Translations under genes and position numbers: made by a program
The notes under the pieces: model-generated
What the model was told of the DNA's origin: nothing
The model's database searches: none
Seen by the model: only the letters and a program-made list of their open reading frames with translations
In this document: positions 1-9,538 of the stretch, one piece after another
Position numbering within the stretch: the first letter of the stretch is position 1
Layout of the letters: each line of letters starts with the position of its first letter
Assembly: GCF_003014575.1 (NCBI RefSeq)
Contig: NZ_PYGF01000010.1
Span: 1-64,000, forward strand
Length of the DNA stretch: 64,000 nt
Direction: 5' to 3'
DNA from: Cecembia rubra
GTDB taxonomy: Bacteria > Bacteroidota > Bacteroidia > Cytophagales > Cyclobacteriaceae

Positions 1-214
1 CTTTTTTCATTTTTGCAATCTGTGTGTTAAAGGTAAGAAATTGTCTGCAAACAGATCGGGTATTCGCCTACCGCGGGTTCCTCAAATTCCCCGTGCGATT
101 TCTTCTAAATCACACAGAGAATTTCGAGGTATAACTTTAACTTCGTAAGTAGTGAAACCAACTTACACAGTTTTTGTCATAGTCCCGGTTTACGAGTCAT
201 GTAAGGTAAGTCTA

Positions 215-275
215 TTGTCTTGCTTCTTGTGTCTTGTGTCTTGTGTCTTGTGTCTTGCTACTTGTGTCTTATGTC
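215..275. repeat. TTGTGTC tandem repeat in the leading intergenic region
   Basis: Four perfect consecutive 7-bp units (TTGTGTC) lie at 227-254 and a fifth at 262-268. They sit in the 367-base stretch before the first gene. I see no credible gene in positions 1-367. The short phrase at 189-209 (GTTTACGAGTCATGTAAGGT) recurs with small changes near 7537-7558, so part of this spacer is a dispersed repeat. Confidence 0.7.
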
Positions 276-367
276 TAACCCTCTCGCTTCTCGTCTCCCC
301 ATACTTGCTACTCTCCCCACAATCCCCTAATTTTCAGCTTACATTTATATGACCCAAATACCAATCC

Positions 368-2764
368 ATGAAAAAATTAATCCTTATCCTGATCATTCTC
401 TTTTTTGCAGCAATTGCAGGTTATCAGATTGTTAAATACCAACATGCTCCAAATTACAATGGTACTATTGAAATGGCCGGCTTGGAATCAGAAGCTGAAG
501 TTTATTTCGATGAATTTGGAGTTCCCCATATTTATGCAGCCAATGAAACAGATGCCTATATGGCCCTGGGATATATCCATGCACAGGATCGTCTTTTCCA
601 AATGGAAATGATGCGCAGGGTGGGCACTGGCACGCTTGCCGAACTCCTGGGTGAAGACCTGTTAGAAGTGGACAAGTTTTTCAGAACACTCGGTATTCCC
701 AAGCATGCAGATTGGAGTACTGTAGAATGGTTGGCAGAGGGTAAGACGCCCTGGAAAACAGCCACAGAGGCTTATATCAAAGGGGTAAATCATTTTATCC
801 AATCCGGAAAACTCCCCATCGAATACACCATCCTTGGCCACAAACCTAGAGAATTCACTATCACAGACGTTCATGGTATCGTTGGCTATATGTCTTTCAC
901 TTTTGCTATGGCTATGAAAACAGACCCTTTGGTAACCAAAATGGCAAGAAATCTCCATCCGGATTACCTTAAGGTTCTTTCAGTCCATACACTCCCCGAA
1001 CATCATATCATACCAAACAACTATCCAAAAAGGGACTCTGATACAAAAGAAATATTACTTGGAAGCAATATCCATGCTTTGCTTGAAAAATTACCTGCCC
1101 CGCTACTGGAAGGCAGCAATTCCTGGGTAATTGCACCCTCAAGAACTGCTTCAGGTGAAGTACTATTTCTTAATGATACGCACATTGGCTTTGCCCAACC
1201 TTCAGTTTGGTATGAAGCCCATATAGAATATCCTGGATTCTCCTATTATGGCAACCACCTTGCAGGAATGCCTTTTGGTCTTGTAGGACACAGCCGTAAG
1301 CACAGTATCGGCCTGACCATGTTCGAAAATGATGACCAGGATTTCTTTGAGGAGCAAATCAATCCCAATAACCCCAACCAGACAGTATATGGGGATGAAT
1401 TTAGGCCAATGTATAAAAGGACCGAAAAAATTCCCGTCAAAGGGAAAGAGGCAATAGACTTTGAAATTGTGGAATCAATCCATGGCCCTATAATGAATGA
1501 AGTGCTCCCTGATATCGGTAAACTCACTTCCAATCCTGTCGCTTCCTGGTGGGTTTATGTACTTGAGCCTACCAAAGCACTTGAGGCTACGTGGAAAATG
1601 GCCCATGCCAGCAGCATCCAGGAAATAGAAGATGCTGTCCGTCTGATTCACGCCCCTGGCCTCAATGTGATGTATGGGGACAAAGAAGGAAATATCGCCT
1701 GGTGGGCTACTGCCAAACTACCCATACGGCCAGCTCATGTAAACAGCAAAATCTTCCTGGATGGAAGCAACCCTGCCGATGAACCTTTGGGATGGATTCC
1801 CTTTGAAGAAAACCCCATGAGCATCAATCCCCCTTCAGGTTTTGTTGCATCAGCAAATAATCAGCCCGATACCTTGGCCAACGGAATCTTCTTCCCAGGT
1901 TACTACTACCCTGGCGACCGCTGGAATAGGATTGCAAAAACAGTTACAGCCAGAAATGACTGGACTCAGCAAAATATAAAAGAACTACAACTTGAAGCCA
2001 TCAATGAAAACCATCCTATCAATGCCCGCAGTATGATGATGGACATTGATCCGGGAATATTTAGAGGCTATGAACCAGTCAGGGCCGCCTTGGAAAAATG
2101 GGACGGAAACCATGACCTGAATTCTATTGCTCCAACCCTCTATTACAAATGGTTGTATCATACACTTCATGACATGATGGCTGATGAGTTGGGGGAAGAT
2201 GATTTCGAGAATTTCATCAAAACTTTCCTTTATATACGTAGTGTTCCTAAACTGATCAGAACAAACGATTCTCCTTGGTGGGACAATGTGAACACTCCCC
2301 AAAAAGAAACCAAAAAAGATATTTTGGAAAAAGCTTTGAAAAAATCTCTGGAAGAACTTAAAGACCAAATGGGAAGGGACAGTCATAACTGGGAATGGCA
2401 AAAATGTATTGTTTTGGAACACCCCCACCCATTAGGTGCCAAAAAGCCTTTGGACAAAATCTTCAATGTAAAAGCTCCACCTGTTACTGCTAATGAAGAA
2501 TCTGTCAACAAATTGCCATTTACATTGAATCCAAATGGTATTTACAGGGTAAATTCAGGACCTGCCATGCGCATCATCATCGACTTTGCCAATGTGGAAG
2601 CGGCAGAGTCTATATTGCCTACTGGTCAGAGCGGTAATCTATTCAGTTCTTGGTACTCCGATCAGGCTGAAATGTTTGCCAAAGGCCTTTACCGCCCCAT
2701 GCTGATGAACGAATCCATGATCAAGAATGCAGCGAAGGGGAAGGTCGTCTTCATGAAAAAATAG
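368..2764 (+). CDS. Penicillin acylase family protein (Ntn amidohydrolase, S45)
   Basis: 798 residues, the size expected of a penicillin/cephalosporin/AHL acylase precursor. Residues 1-20 form a hydrophobic N-terminal anchor or signal. The family's autoprocessing site is visible as G249-S250-N-S-W: cleavage before Ser250 would free a beta subunit whose N-terminal Ser is the nucleophile. The following NDTHIG region and an SANNQPDT segment match family positions around the active site. It probably hydrolyses amide bonds (beta-lactams, acyl-homoserine lactones or peptides) in the periplasm, but the substrate cannot be read from sequence. It stands alone on the plus strand. Family assignment is secure. 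Confidence 0.9.
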   Translation: MKKLILILIILFFAAIAGYQIVKYQHAPNYNGTIEMAGLESEAEVYFDEFGVPHIYAANETDAYMALGYIHAQDRLFQMEMMRRVGTGTLAELLGEDLLEVDKFFRTLGIPKHADWSTVEWLAEGKTPWKTATEAYIKGVNHFIQSGKLPIEYTILGHKPREFTITDVHGIVGYMSFTFAMAMKTDPLVTKMARNLHPDYLKVLSVHTLPEHHIIPNNYPKRDSDTKEILLGSNIHALLEKLPAPLLEGSNSWVIAPSRTASGEVLFLNDTHIGFAQPSVWYEAHIEYPGFSYYGNHLAGMPFGLVGHSRKHSIGLTMFENDDQDFFEEQINPNNPNQTVYGDEFRPMYKRTEKIPVKGKEAIDFEIVESIHGPIMNEVLPDIGKLTSNPVASWWVYVLEPTKALEATWKMAHASSIQEIEDAVRLIHAPGLNVMYGDKEGNIAWWATAKLPIRPAHVNSKIFLDGSNPADEPLGWIPFEENPMSINPPSGFVASANNQPDTLANGIFFPGYYYPGDRWNRIAKTVTARNDWTQQNIKELQLEAINENHPINARSMMMDIDPGIFRGYEPVRAALEKWDGNHDLNSIAPTLYYKWLYHTLHDMMADELGEDDFENFIKTFLYIRSVPKLIRTNDSPWWDNVNTPQKETKKDILEKALKKSLEELKDQMGRDSHNWEWQKCIVLEHPHPLGAKKPLDKIFNVKAPPVTANEESVNKLPFTLNPNGIYRVNSGPAMRIIIDFANVEAAESILPTGQSGNLFSSWYSDQAEMFAKGLYRPMLMNESMIKNAAKGKVVFMKK

Positions 2765-2810
2765 AAGTCTAAGGAGATTTGTGGATTCAGTTTCTCTTTG
2801 AAGCTAAGAG

Positions 2811-2837
2811 TTGTAATTGTTGTAATTGTTGTAATTG
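2811..2837. repeat. 9-bp tandem repeat TTGTAATTG x3
   Basis: Three perfect head-to-tail copies of TTGTAATTG lie 150 bp before the four-helix-bundle gene. The spacer after that gene carries the inverse-complement type of 9-bp repeat (CAACCATTA x2 and relatives), so the small gene is bracketed by related microsatellites in opposite orientation. Confidence 0.75.
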
Positions 2838-2994
2838 TTATTTGATTAGTTGTTGATTAAATGAATGGAAAATGTTTTGGTAATTTGGAAAAACAGCAAT
2901 AATTCAGGGCATTTGAGTCAGGAGCTATTTTGAAACTAAGAGTTAAAATAAGCGTATCGTTTTTTAACGTTTAACCTCATAAAATTTTATGATT

Positions 2995-3363
2995 ATGAAA
3001 AGCTATAAAGACTTGGACATCTACAACATTTCCATCGAGCTGTTCTTCGAAACAAATGCTTTCAGTCTTAAACTCCCGACTTTCGAAACATATGAATTGG
3101 GCAGTCAGCTAAGAAGATCCTCAGACTCTATTAATTCCAATATTGTGGAAGGATATGGAAGAAAATCTTACAAACAGGACTTCATTAAGTTTATTACTTA
3201 TGCCCATGCCAGTAATTTAGAATGCCATAACCATCTCTATAAAATATCCAGGCTTTACCCCGAATTGAAGGAAGAAGGAGAAAAGCTGATGGAAGAATAT
3301 CACAAACTGGGAGTCAAAATCCACAACTTCTTAGACTATGTTAAATCCAGTTGGAAAACCTAA
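2995..3363 (+). CDS. Four-helix bundle protein (23S rRNA intervening-sequence protein family)
   Basis: About 122 residues, beginning MKSYKDLDIYN. An in-frame ATG two codons upstream (2989) is an alternative start. The pattern of an early 'YKDLDIY' segment, then 'SQLRRSSDSINSNIVEGYG', then a 'DFIKFITYAHASNLECHNHL' helix is diagnostic of this small all-helical family (often labelled S23 or TIGR02436). Its function is unknown. In other bacteria homologues are found inside 23S rRNA insertions and scattered through Bacteroidota chromosomes. Here it is a single-gene insert between 9-bp repeats of opposite orientation (2811-2837 and 3365-3390), suggesting it moves or spreads as a unit with those repeats. 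Confidence 0.85.
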   Translation: MKSYKDLDIYNISIELFFETNAFSLKLPTFETYELGSQLRRSSDSINSNIVEGYGRKSYKQDFIKFITYAHASNLECHNHLYKISRLYPELKEEGEKLMEEYHKLGVKIHNFLDYVKSSWKT

Positions 3364-3482
3364 ACAACCATTACAACCATTACAACAACTAAAAAAACTT
3401 CAACCTGACAACTACGACAACCCGACAACAATTTCAACCACTACAACCAATCTCAACTACTGAAACAACAATAGTCAAACCG
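3364..3482. repeat. CAA/ACA-rich imperfect 9-bp repeat spacer
   Basis: The 120 bases after the four-helix-bundle gene are almost pure A and C on the plus strand, starting with two exact CAACCATTA units (3365-3382) and decaying into AACAACTA-type words. This is the inverse-complement counterpart of the TTGTAATTG repeat upstream of the gene. No gene or terminator is apparent. Confidence 0.65.
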
Positions 3483-3489
3483 ACAAGTC

Positions 3490-3909
3490 ATGAAAAAGAA
3501 ACCAACTCCAACCTTCCCGGTCCAAAAACCTGAATCAGAATGGCAAAAGGAACTTGATCCTATCAGTTATCATGTACTGAGGGAAAAAGGAACGGAAAGG
3601 CCTTTTACAGGACAATATTACCTCAACAAGGACACCGGAATCTATGAATGCAAAGCCTGTGGCAACGAAATTTTTCACTCTTCTGCTAAATATGACAGCG
3701 GTTGCGGCTGGCCTTCCTTCACCGAACCTGTAAGCCCTGATGCCATCGTAGTACAGATGGACTATTCCCACTTTATGATCCGGGAAGAAATCCTCTGCGC
3801 CAAATGCGGTGGCCACCTGGGACACAGATTCCCCGATGGCCCCAAAGACCGTGGAGGTATCCGCTACTGTATCAATTCAGTCAGCTTGGATTTCAAAAAA
3901 GAGGAATAG
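3490..3909 (+). CDS. msrB: Peptide-methionine (R)-S-oxide reductase MsrB
   Basis: 139 residues, a complete MsrB domain. It reduces methionine-R-sulfoxide in proteins, using thioredoxin as reductant. Zinc-site cysteines are C54/C57 (CKACG) and C103/C106 (CAKCG). The family signature GCGWPSF is at 71-77, and the catalytic cysteine is C127 in RYCINS. No signal peptide is evident, so it is probably cytoplasmic. It is a stand-alone MsrB without a fused MsrA. The tricorn-like gene starts 74 bp downstream on the same strand. High certainty. Confidence 0.97.
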   Translation: MKKKPTPTFPVQKPESEWQKELDPISYHVLREKGTERPFTGQYYLNKDTGIYECKACGNEIFHSSAKYDSGCGWPSFTEPVSPDAIVVQMDYSHFMIREEILCAKCGGHLGHRFPDGPKDRGGIRYCINSVSLDFKKEE

Positions 3910-3983
3910 GATTATACCAACGGCTAAAAATCCTTGGCCCAATACCTTAAATTGCATTTCTATCAATCAACCCTTTATAACGT

Positions 3984-6900
3984 ATGAGAAAATTGCTTTT
4001 CTTAGGACTTAGCTTTTTACTTCTTGAAGGCCTCTTCGCCCAGGGAAGCATGTTGCTAAGAGAACCGACCATCAGCAAAGACTATATTGTCTTTGTCCAT
4101 GCCAATGATCTCTGGAGAGTTTCCAAAAACGGAGGAGATGCCATCCGCCTCACATCCAATGAAGGCGCAGAAAATCTGCCTCACTTCTCCCCAGATGGTA
4201 AACACATCGCTTTCTCTGCCCAATATGATGGCAATACAGATGTATATGTCATTCCTGTGGATGGAGGAGAACCAAAGCGGCTGACATGGCATCCCGGTCC
4301 GGATATGGTAACAGGCTGGACACCTGATGGGAAATTTGTACTTTTCACTTCTGCAAGGGAAAATGTCCCTACCAAGGAATCTAAATTTTTCAAAATACCT
4401 TTGACTGGAGGTATGGAAGAGGTACTTCCCATCCCAAGAGCAGTAAATGGTAGAATGTCCACAGATGGCAAACACATCGCTTATCAGCAAATAGCTTTCT
4501 GGGATCCGGAATGGAGAAACTACCGGGGCGGACAGGCAAAACCTATCTGGGTGGTCAACATGGAAACCTTCGAACTGAAAATGACGCCACAAACAGATAT
4601 GGAAAGACATACCCAACCCATCTGGCATGGAAATCGGGTGTTTTTTCTCTCTGAAAGGGATTTTGCCAATAACATCTGGTCTTATGATCCTGCAACTGGA
4701 AACCTAAAACAGGAAACCTTCCACAAGGATTTTGATGTGAAAAACCTTGACTCCAATGGCAGCGAGATCGTTTATGAACAGGGCGGTTACCTGCACTTGT
4801 TGAACCCTGCCATTGGTCAGACCCAACAATTGGAAATTAATATCAAAGGTGATTTCCACTGGGCCAGGGAAAGGTGGCATGAGGTCAACCAAAGAGGTTT
4901 ACTCAATGCCAGCCTATCACCGACAGGACAAAGGGCCCTATTTGAATACCGAGGGGAAATCATCACTGTCCCCAAGGAAAAAGGTGATGCCAGAAACCTC
5001 ACCAATACTTCCCGTGTGGCAGAAAGAGCGCCGGTTTGGTCTCCTGATGGGCAGCAGATCGCCTGGTTTTCTGATGCCAACGGAGAATACCAACTGATGA
5101 TAGGAGACCAAGAAGGGCTAAAACCTGCCAAAACCATCACCTTGCCCAAAAGTACTTTCTTCTTCAAGCCAGATTGGTCTCCAGATGGAAAGCACATTGC
5201 CTTTACGGATACGGATTATAACCTTTGGATAGTGAATGTGGCCACCGGAGCCGCCAAGATAGCCGACACCGACCGCTTTGCCCATCCCAACAGAAGCCTC
5301 AACCCTATTTGGTCTCCGGATAGTAAATGGGTGGCCTATGCACGCCTTTTGGACAACCAGTTCAAAGCCATATTTACTTACAATGTGGAAACAGGAAAGA
5401 AAATCCAGATCACAGATGGAATGGCTGATGCCATTACTCCTGTTTGGGACCAAAATGGCGCATACCTGTATTTTCTGGCCTCCACCAATTTTGGACCTAA
5501 TACAGGTTGGCTCGACATGAGCAGCTACGACAGACCGGTTACAAGAAGTCTATACCTGGCCGTACTCAGCAAAACCGGTAAGTCTCCTCTGCTACCGGAA
5601 AGCAATGAAGAGTTGCCCAAAACAGAAAATGGAGAGAAAAAGGACAATAACAAAAGTGTTAGTGTGACTATAGATGAGGAAGGATTGTCCCAGCGCATCG
5701 TTGCTGTGGATATTCCTGACAGGAATTATACAGGATTGATTGCTGGTCCGGATAACCATGTTTTTTATTTGGAAAGCATTCCCAATCAGACCGGGCAAAC
5801 CTTACACCGATACAATTTTAAAGATAGAAAATCAGAGGCCTACCTTACTGGGGTCAATACAGCTACGGTGTCTTTTGACCGTAAATCCTTGCTTTATCAA
5901 GCCAACGGCAATTGGGGAATAGTGGAGACTACCGGAGGGCCAAAAAAACCTGGAGATGGTGCCTTGAAAGCACTTTCAGGTTTCAAAATCAAAGTCACTC
6001 CCAAAGAAGAATGGGAGCAGATTTACCGTGAGGGCTGGAGATATCAGCGTGATTTCCTTTATGTGGACAATGTACACGGCGCCCCTTGGGACGAAATCTA
6101 CGAATGGTACAAGCCCTGGGTAGCCCATGTCAAGCACCGCTCTGATATGAATTATATCATTGACATCCTGGGTGGTGAAGTGGCTGTTGGCCATAGCTAT
6201 ACCTCTGGTGGAGATTTCCCAACAGTGAAAACAGTGGATATTGGCTTACTCGGTGCAGACTTTGCCATTGAAAATGGAAAGTACCGCATCAAAAAAATCT
6301 ACAATGGAGAAAATTGGAACCCTACATTGCAGGCTCCATTATCCGTTCCAGGAATTGACGTCAAAGTAGGTGACTACATCCTAGAGGTAAATGGAAATCT
6401 ACTGGACATTCAGGACAATTTCTTTAAGTACTTTGAAAATACCGCAGGCAAACAGATCAAAATCAAAGTCAGTGATCAGGCTTCCGGTGCCAATTCCCGT
6501 TTGATTACTGTGGTGCCAGTGACCAATGATAGCCAATTACGCATGATGGACTGGGTGGAAGGAAACCGACGTATGGTAGACCGACTTTCAGGAGGTAAAC
6601 TGGCCTATGTTTATGTTCCTAATACAGGACAGGGCGGCTACACTTACTTCAACCGTTATTATTTTGCCCAGCAGGACAAAAAGGGAGCTGTGATCGATGA
6701 GAGGAATAATGGTGGTGGCTCAGCTGCAGACTATATGGTGGACATCATGGCCAGGGAACTCCATGGCTATTTCAACAGCCGCGCCAATGACAGGAGACCA
6801 TTTACCACCCCTATGTCCGGAATATGGGGTCCTAAAGTGATGTTGATCAACGAAAGAGCAGGCTCGGGAGGAGACCTTCTCCCCTACCTGTTCAGTAAAA

Positions 6901-7217
6901 TGAAAATCGGACCTTTGATCGGAACCCAGACTTGGGGAGGATTAGTAGGTACTTGGGATACCCCACCCTTTATTGATGGGGGCAGGATGGTGGCTCCAAG
7001 AGGGGGTTTCTTTGATGTGGATGGAGAATGGGCTGTTGAGGGTGTTGGAGTGAAGCCGGATATTCCTGTAGAACAGACGCCAAAAGATGTGATCGAGGGA
7101 AGGGATCCACAGTTGGAAAGGGCCGTTCAGGAAGCCTTGAAGCTGTTGGAAACCGAGGGTATAGAACTCAAACCCGAGCCCAAAGCCCCTATCCGCTACT
7201 TCAGACCTAAGGATTAA
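3984..7217 (+). CDS. Tricorn-like S41 family protease with PDZ domain, exported
   Basis: 1077 residues with a signal peptide (MRKLLFLGLSFLLLEGLFAQ). The N-terminal half is a beta-propeller with repeated 'SPDGKHIAF'-type blades (about residues 40-520). A linker and core domain follow, then a PDZ domain (around 'VPGIDVKVGDYILEVNG', about 785-850). Last comes the S41/tricorn catalytic region, with the nucleophile in NERAGSGGDLLPY (about residue 960). Archaeal tricorn degrades peptides released by the proteasome; bacterial homologues of this size are usually periplasmic peptidases. The stop codon abuts a 170-bp inverted-repeat element, and a strong terminator follows 190 bp later. Confidence 0.92.
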   Translation: MRKLLFLGLSFLLLEGLFAQGSMLLREPTISKDYIVFVHANDLWRVSKNGGDAIRLTSNEGAENLPHFSPDGKHIAFSAQYDGNTDVYVIPVDGGEPKRLTWHPGPDMVTGWTPDGKFVLFTSARENVPTKESKFFKIPLTGGMEEVLPIPRAVNGRMSTDGKHIAYQQIAFWDPEWRNYRGGQAKPIWVVNMETFELKMTPQTDMERHTQPIWHGNRVFFLSERDFANNIWSYDPATGNLKQETFHKDFDVKNLDSNGSEIVYEQGGYLHLLNPAIGQTQQLEINIKGDFHWARERWHEVNQRGLLNASLSPTGQRALFEYRGEIITVPKEKGDARNLTNTSRVAERAPVWSPDGQQIAWFSDANGEYQLMIGDQEGLKPAKTITLPKSTFFFKPDWSPDGKHIAFTDTDYNLWIVNVATGAAKIADTDRFAHPNRSLNPIWSPDSKWVAYARLLDNQFKAIFTYNVETGKKIQITDGMADAITPVWDQNGAYLYFLASTNFGPNTGWLDMSSYDRPVTRSLYLAVLSKTGKSPLLPESNEELPKTENGEKKDNNKSVSVTIDEEGLSQRIVAVDIPDRNYTGLIAGPDNHVFYLESIPNQTGQTLHRYNFKDRKSEAYLTGVNTATVSFDRKSLLYQANGNWGIVETTGGPKKPGDGALKALSGFKIKVTPKEEWEQIYREGWRYQRDFLYVDNVHGAPWDEIYEWYKPWVAHVKHRSDMNYIIDILGGEVAVGHSYTSGGDFPTVKTVDIGLLGADFAIENGKYRIKKIYNGENWNPTLQAPLSVPGIDVKVGDYILEVNGNLLDIQDNFFKYFENTAGKQIKIKVSDQASGANSRLITVVPVTNDSQLRMMDWVEGNRRMVDRLSGGKLAYVYVPNTGQGGYTYFNRYYFAQQDKKGAVIDERNNGGGSAADYMVDIMARELHGYFNSRANDRRPFTTPMSGIWGPKVMLINERAGSGGDLLPYLFSKMKIGPLIGTQTWGGLVGTWDTPPFIDGGRMVAPRGGFFDVDGEWAVEGVGVKPDIPVEQTPKDVIEGRDPQLERAVQEALKLLETEGIELKPEPKAPIRYFRPKD

Positions 7218-7386
7218 ACCCGAAATATGCATTAGAACTTCTATTACGAGGCCAAAACACTTCATAATCAAACGCTTTGCTGCATTTAGCTCACTCACCA
7301 TAGAGATGACTATGCTTCCTTCGCAAAATGCTTGATTCTTTTGTGTTTTGGCCTATCACTACGAAACCTAATGCATAATTCGGGTT
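7217..7386. repeat. 170-bp imperfect inverted repeat (MITE-like palindrome)
   Basis: The two ends, read inward, are nearly identical for about 45 bp: AACCCGAAATATGCATTAG from the left and AACCCGAATTATGCATTAG on the complement from the right, both running into GGCCAAAACAC. The middle is also partly complementary. It starts at the stop codon of the tricorn-like gene. The arms and small size fit a non-autonomous miniature inverted-repeat element or a large bacterial interspersed palindrome. No open reading frame is inside. Confidence 0.8.
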
Positions 7387-7406
7387 AAACCATTGATTTT
7401 CCATTT

Positions 7407-7451
7407 CAAAAAAAGACCTTTGGGGTTTCCATACCCCAAAGGTCTTTTTTC
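7407..7451. terminator. Bidirectional rho-independent terminator
   Basis: A perfect 13-bp stem (7414-7426 with 7433-7445: AGACCTTTGGGGT / ACCCCAAAGGTCT) with a 6-base loop, preceded by a run of A and followed by a run of T. It lies between the convergent tricorn-like gene (plus) and M28 peptidase gene (minus), so it can stop both. The remaining bases to 7612 hold no gene, only a short repeated phrase shared with 189-209. Confidence 0.92.
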
Positions 7452-7612
7452 TAATCCCGATTCTTCAAACGAATAATTGTTAAGCGTTAACTGTTAACCG
7501 TTAACCCTATTTTGTTCAAACGTTCAGATGTCCATGGTTTTACGAATCTTGTAAGGTAACCCTGAACTCCTGAACCTTTCCCTTTTCTCCTTTAACCTTT
7601 AACCTTAAATCC

Positions 7613-9091
7613 CTAAAACTCATAAGCAATCCCCACCCTAAAATTCCTGTTGTAATAATCCGTGTCACCTGGAAGCTTAAATGGCTGTGTCAATGCTGAG
7701 CGCCACTCTGTGGTCACCGTAATCTTCGAAACCTGAAAACCAAATTGAAGACTTATTCCCCATTCCTGATCCGGCAGTTCTAGCGATGTACCTAAAACCT
7801 CTTGTGCTCCTTCTGACAAACGCTGCCTCACATGCTGCCTGAAATATGGGCCAACACCGCTGAAAAACCTAAACAAACCATCTTCCGAGTAAAATGAATT
7901 TGCCCTGATAAGAGCTGGAACTGTGATGGAATGTCTTCTGAACCTTTCTCCTTCTACCAAACTGCCGTTAAGGTCATAAAGTGTACTCACGGCCAACTCA
8001 AAGGTGCGGCTTATCCTCCACCTGCTGTAAAAACCTGCTTCAACAGCCCCTAAGCCAAATTCTCGGTATGAAGAGGTCTCATTGATATTACGCGAACTCC
8101 CAATCCCAAATTGGGCACCAAACTTCAGAGCCTTACCATATATGGCCACAGTAGCATTGAAATTTCTGGCCGGCTCCAGAGTTTCTGCATTTGCCATTTC
8201 CAAGGTTAGCCCTGCCATAAATGTACTGATCTTGGCCATGCCCTCATAGTCCAGTAAATCTGCTTTATCTTCGGGCTTATGGTACGGAGATTTCAATCCT
8301 GTATTGACATAAATGGAAGGTATCCCAATACCTCCAAATGGCCAGGTATCTGTCCTCCTTTCGATCAATGGGGCTGTTCCTTTGATAGGAATAGGATTCC
8401 TTTCCTGCGCCAAAGCCAAGAGTTCTTCGGCACCCGCCAAAGTCCGCCATCCTTTCAATTCTAAGGATTTGACCGTACTCAACATCCCGATCATATCCAA
8501 ACTGAACATGGCCTTGATGGCTTCATTGGGGAATGGTTTCTCCGAATTCACAAAATACTCTGCCCCTATAAGCCCACTTTCCTCCGCATCAAAAGCAATA
8601 AAGACCAGACTGCGTTTGGATTGCTTGCCGGATGCTGAAATCAATCTGGCCATTTCCAAAATGCCTGCTACGCCTGAAGCATTGTCGTCCGCACCCGGAA
8701 AAATAGTTTTGCTTCCATCTGCAGCCTTGTTATAACCTAAATGATCAAAATGGGCTCCAATGACGATATACTCTTCTTTAAGTTTGGGATCAGTCCCGGG
8801 AATCATGCCCACCACATTTGTACCTTGCAGATTGACCAAGCCCACTTTGAAATCAAAGTGATGGAAATAAGAGTCTCCCTGAAAAGGTTGTAGACCCATT
8901 TCCCTCATTTCATTTTCAATATAGCGGATGGCTTTTTCTCGGCCTTCTGTTCCAAGTCCCCTGCCCTCCAGGGAATCCGAGGCCAATATTTGGACATGAT
9001 TTTCCAGCCTTTGCTGAAGGTTTTGCTGGGCTATAACATTATAAATGAACGTGAAAATGAAAAATGCAAATAATGTAATCCTTCTAACCAT
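7613..9091 (-). CDS. M28 family metallopeptidase with C-terminal barrel-like extension
   Basis: 492 residues, starting with a signal peptide (MVRRITLFAFFIFTFIYNVIA). Residues about 25-310 are an M28 zinc peptidase: IGAHFDHLG (first Zn His), FPGADDNASGVAG (bridging Asp), FDAEESGLIG (catalytic Glu pair), and a further SLDMIGM segment. It should remove N-terminal amino acids from peptides outside the cytoplasm. The last ~170 residues have alternating aromatic/polar strands ('FFSGVGPYFRQHVRQ', 'FRVGIAYEF' at the end), as in small outer-membrane beta-barrel or porin-like domains; that reading is inference. Ends with an aromatic F, as outer-membrane proteins often do. Confidence 0.88.
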   Translation of the reverse strand: MVRRITLFAFFIFTFIYNVIAQQNLQQRLENHVQILASDSLEGRGLGTEGREKAIRYIENEMREMGLQPFQGDSYFHHFDFKVGLVNLQGTNVVGMIPGTDPKLKEEYIVIGAHFDHLGYNKAADGSKTIFPGADDNASGVAGILEMARLISASGKQSKRSLVFIAFDAEESGLIGAEYFVNSEKPFPNEAIKAMFSLDMIGMLSTVKSLELKGWRTLAGAEELLALAQERNPIPIKGTAPLIERRTDTWPFGGIGIPSIYVNTGLKSPYHKPEDKADLLDYEGMAKISTFMAGLTLEMANAETLEPARNFNATVAIYGKALKFGAQFGIGSSRNINETSSYREFGLGAVEAGFYSRWRISRTFELAVSTLYDLNGSLVEGERFRRHSITVPALIRANSFYSEDGLFRFFSGVGPYFRQHVRQRLSEGAQEVLGTSLELPDQEWGISLQFGFQVSKITVTTEWRSALTQPFKLPGDTDYYNRNFRVGIAYEF

Positions 9092-9538
9092 AACGAAGAG
9101 TAATGAAATTTATAGTGAACTAAAGTACAAATTACCAACGCCATTCAAAACATTAAGATTTCAGTTTTATGGAAAATTTGTGGTTTTTTTTATACTAAGC
9201 CCGCATTTGGATAAAATATTATTCACATTCGGTACGGGCAGTGCTATTGGTTTCATATTATTTAAGTCCTCTAATGAAACCAAGTATTGCGTTCAAATGG
9301 CTTCAGAAAAATCAGAAATAGAAACTTTGATCCATTAGAATCATAATGCTTTAATAACTACATGAGGTTAGCTCTCATCAATTCTATAGGTGAACAAAAA
9401 TTTGTTCTCTACCGCACAATTTTGCTCGAATAAGAACACAGTTTAATCTAATATATGGCCAATTTCCCCATTTGTCCAGTTTTCTCATGGCACCTATTTT
9501 GAAGAATAAGAATGAGCACATGCTTAACGACCTTTCAA
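9092..9538. other. Intergenic region between divergent genes
   Basis: About 450 bases separate the minus-strand M28 gene from the plus-strand permease. It is AT-rich and must contain both promoters. I could not place a convincing Bacteroidota -7/-33 pair and see no repeat, RNA or gene here. Confidence 0.5.

Noticed and set aside
152-352. 66-residue open frame before the acylase gene
   Set aside because: It translates the TTGTGTC tandem repeat into a Cys/Leu/Ser-rich string with no start context or family.
9045-9338. 97-residue plus-strand frame between the M28 and permease genes
   Set aside because: It overlaps the start of the M28 gene on the opposite strand and lies in the divergent promoter region; no domain.
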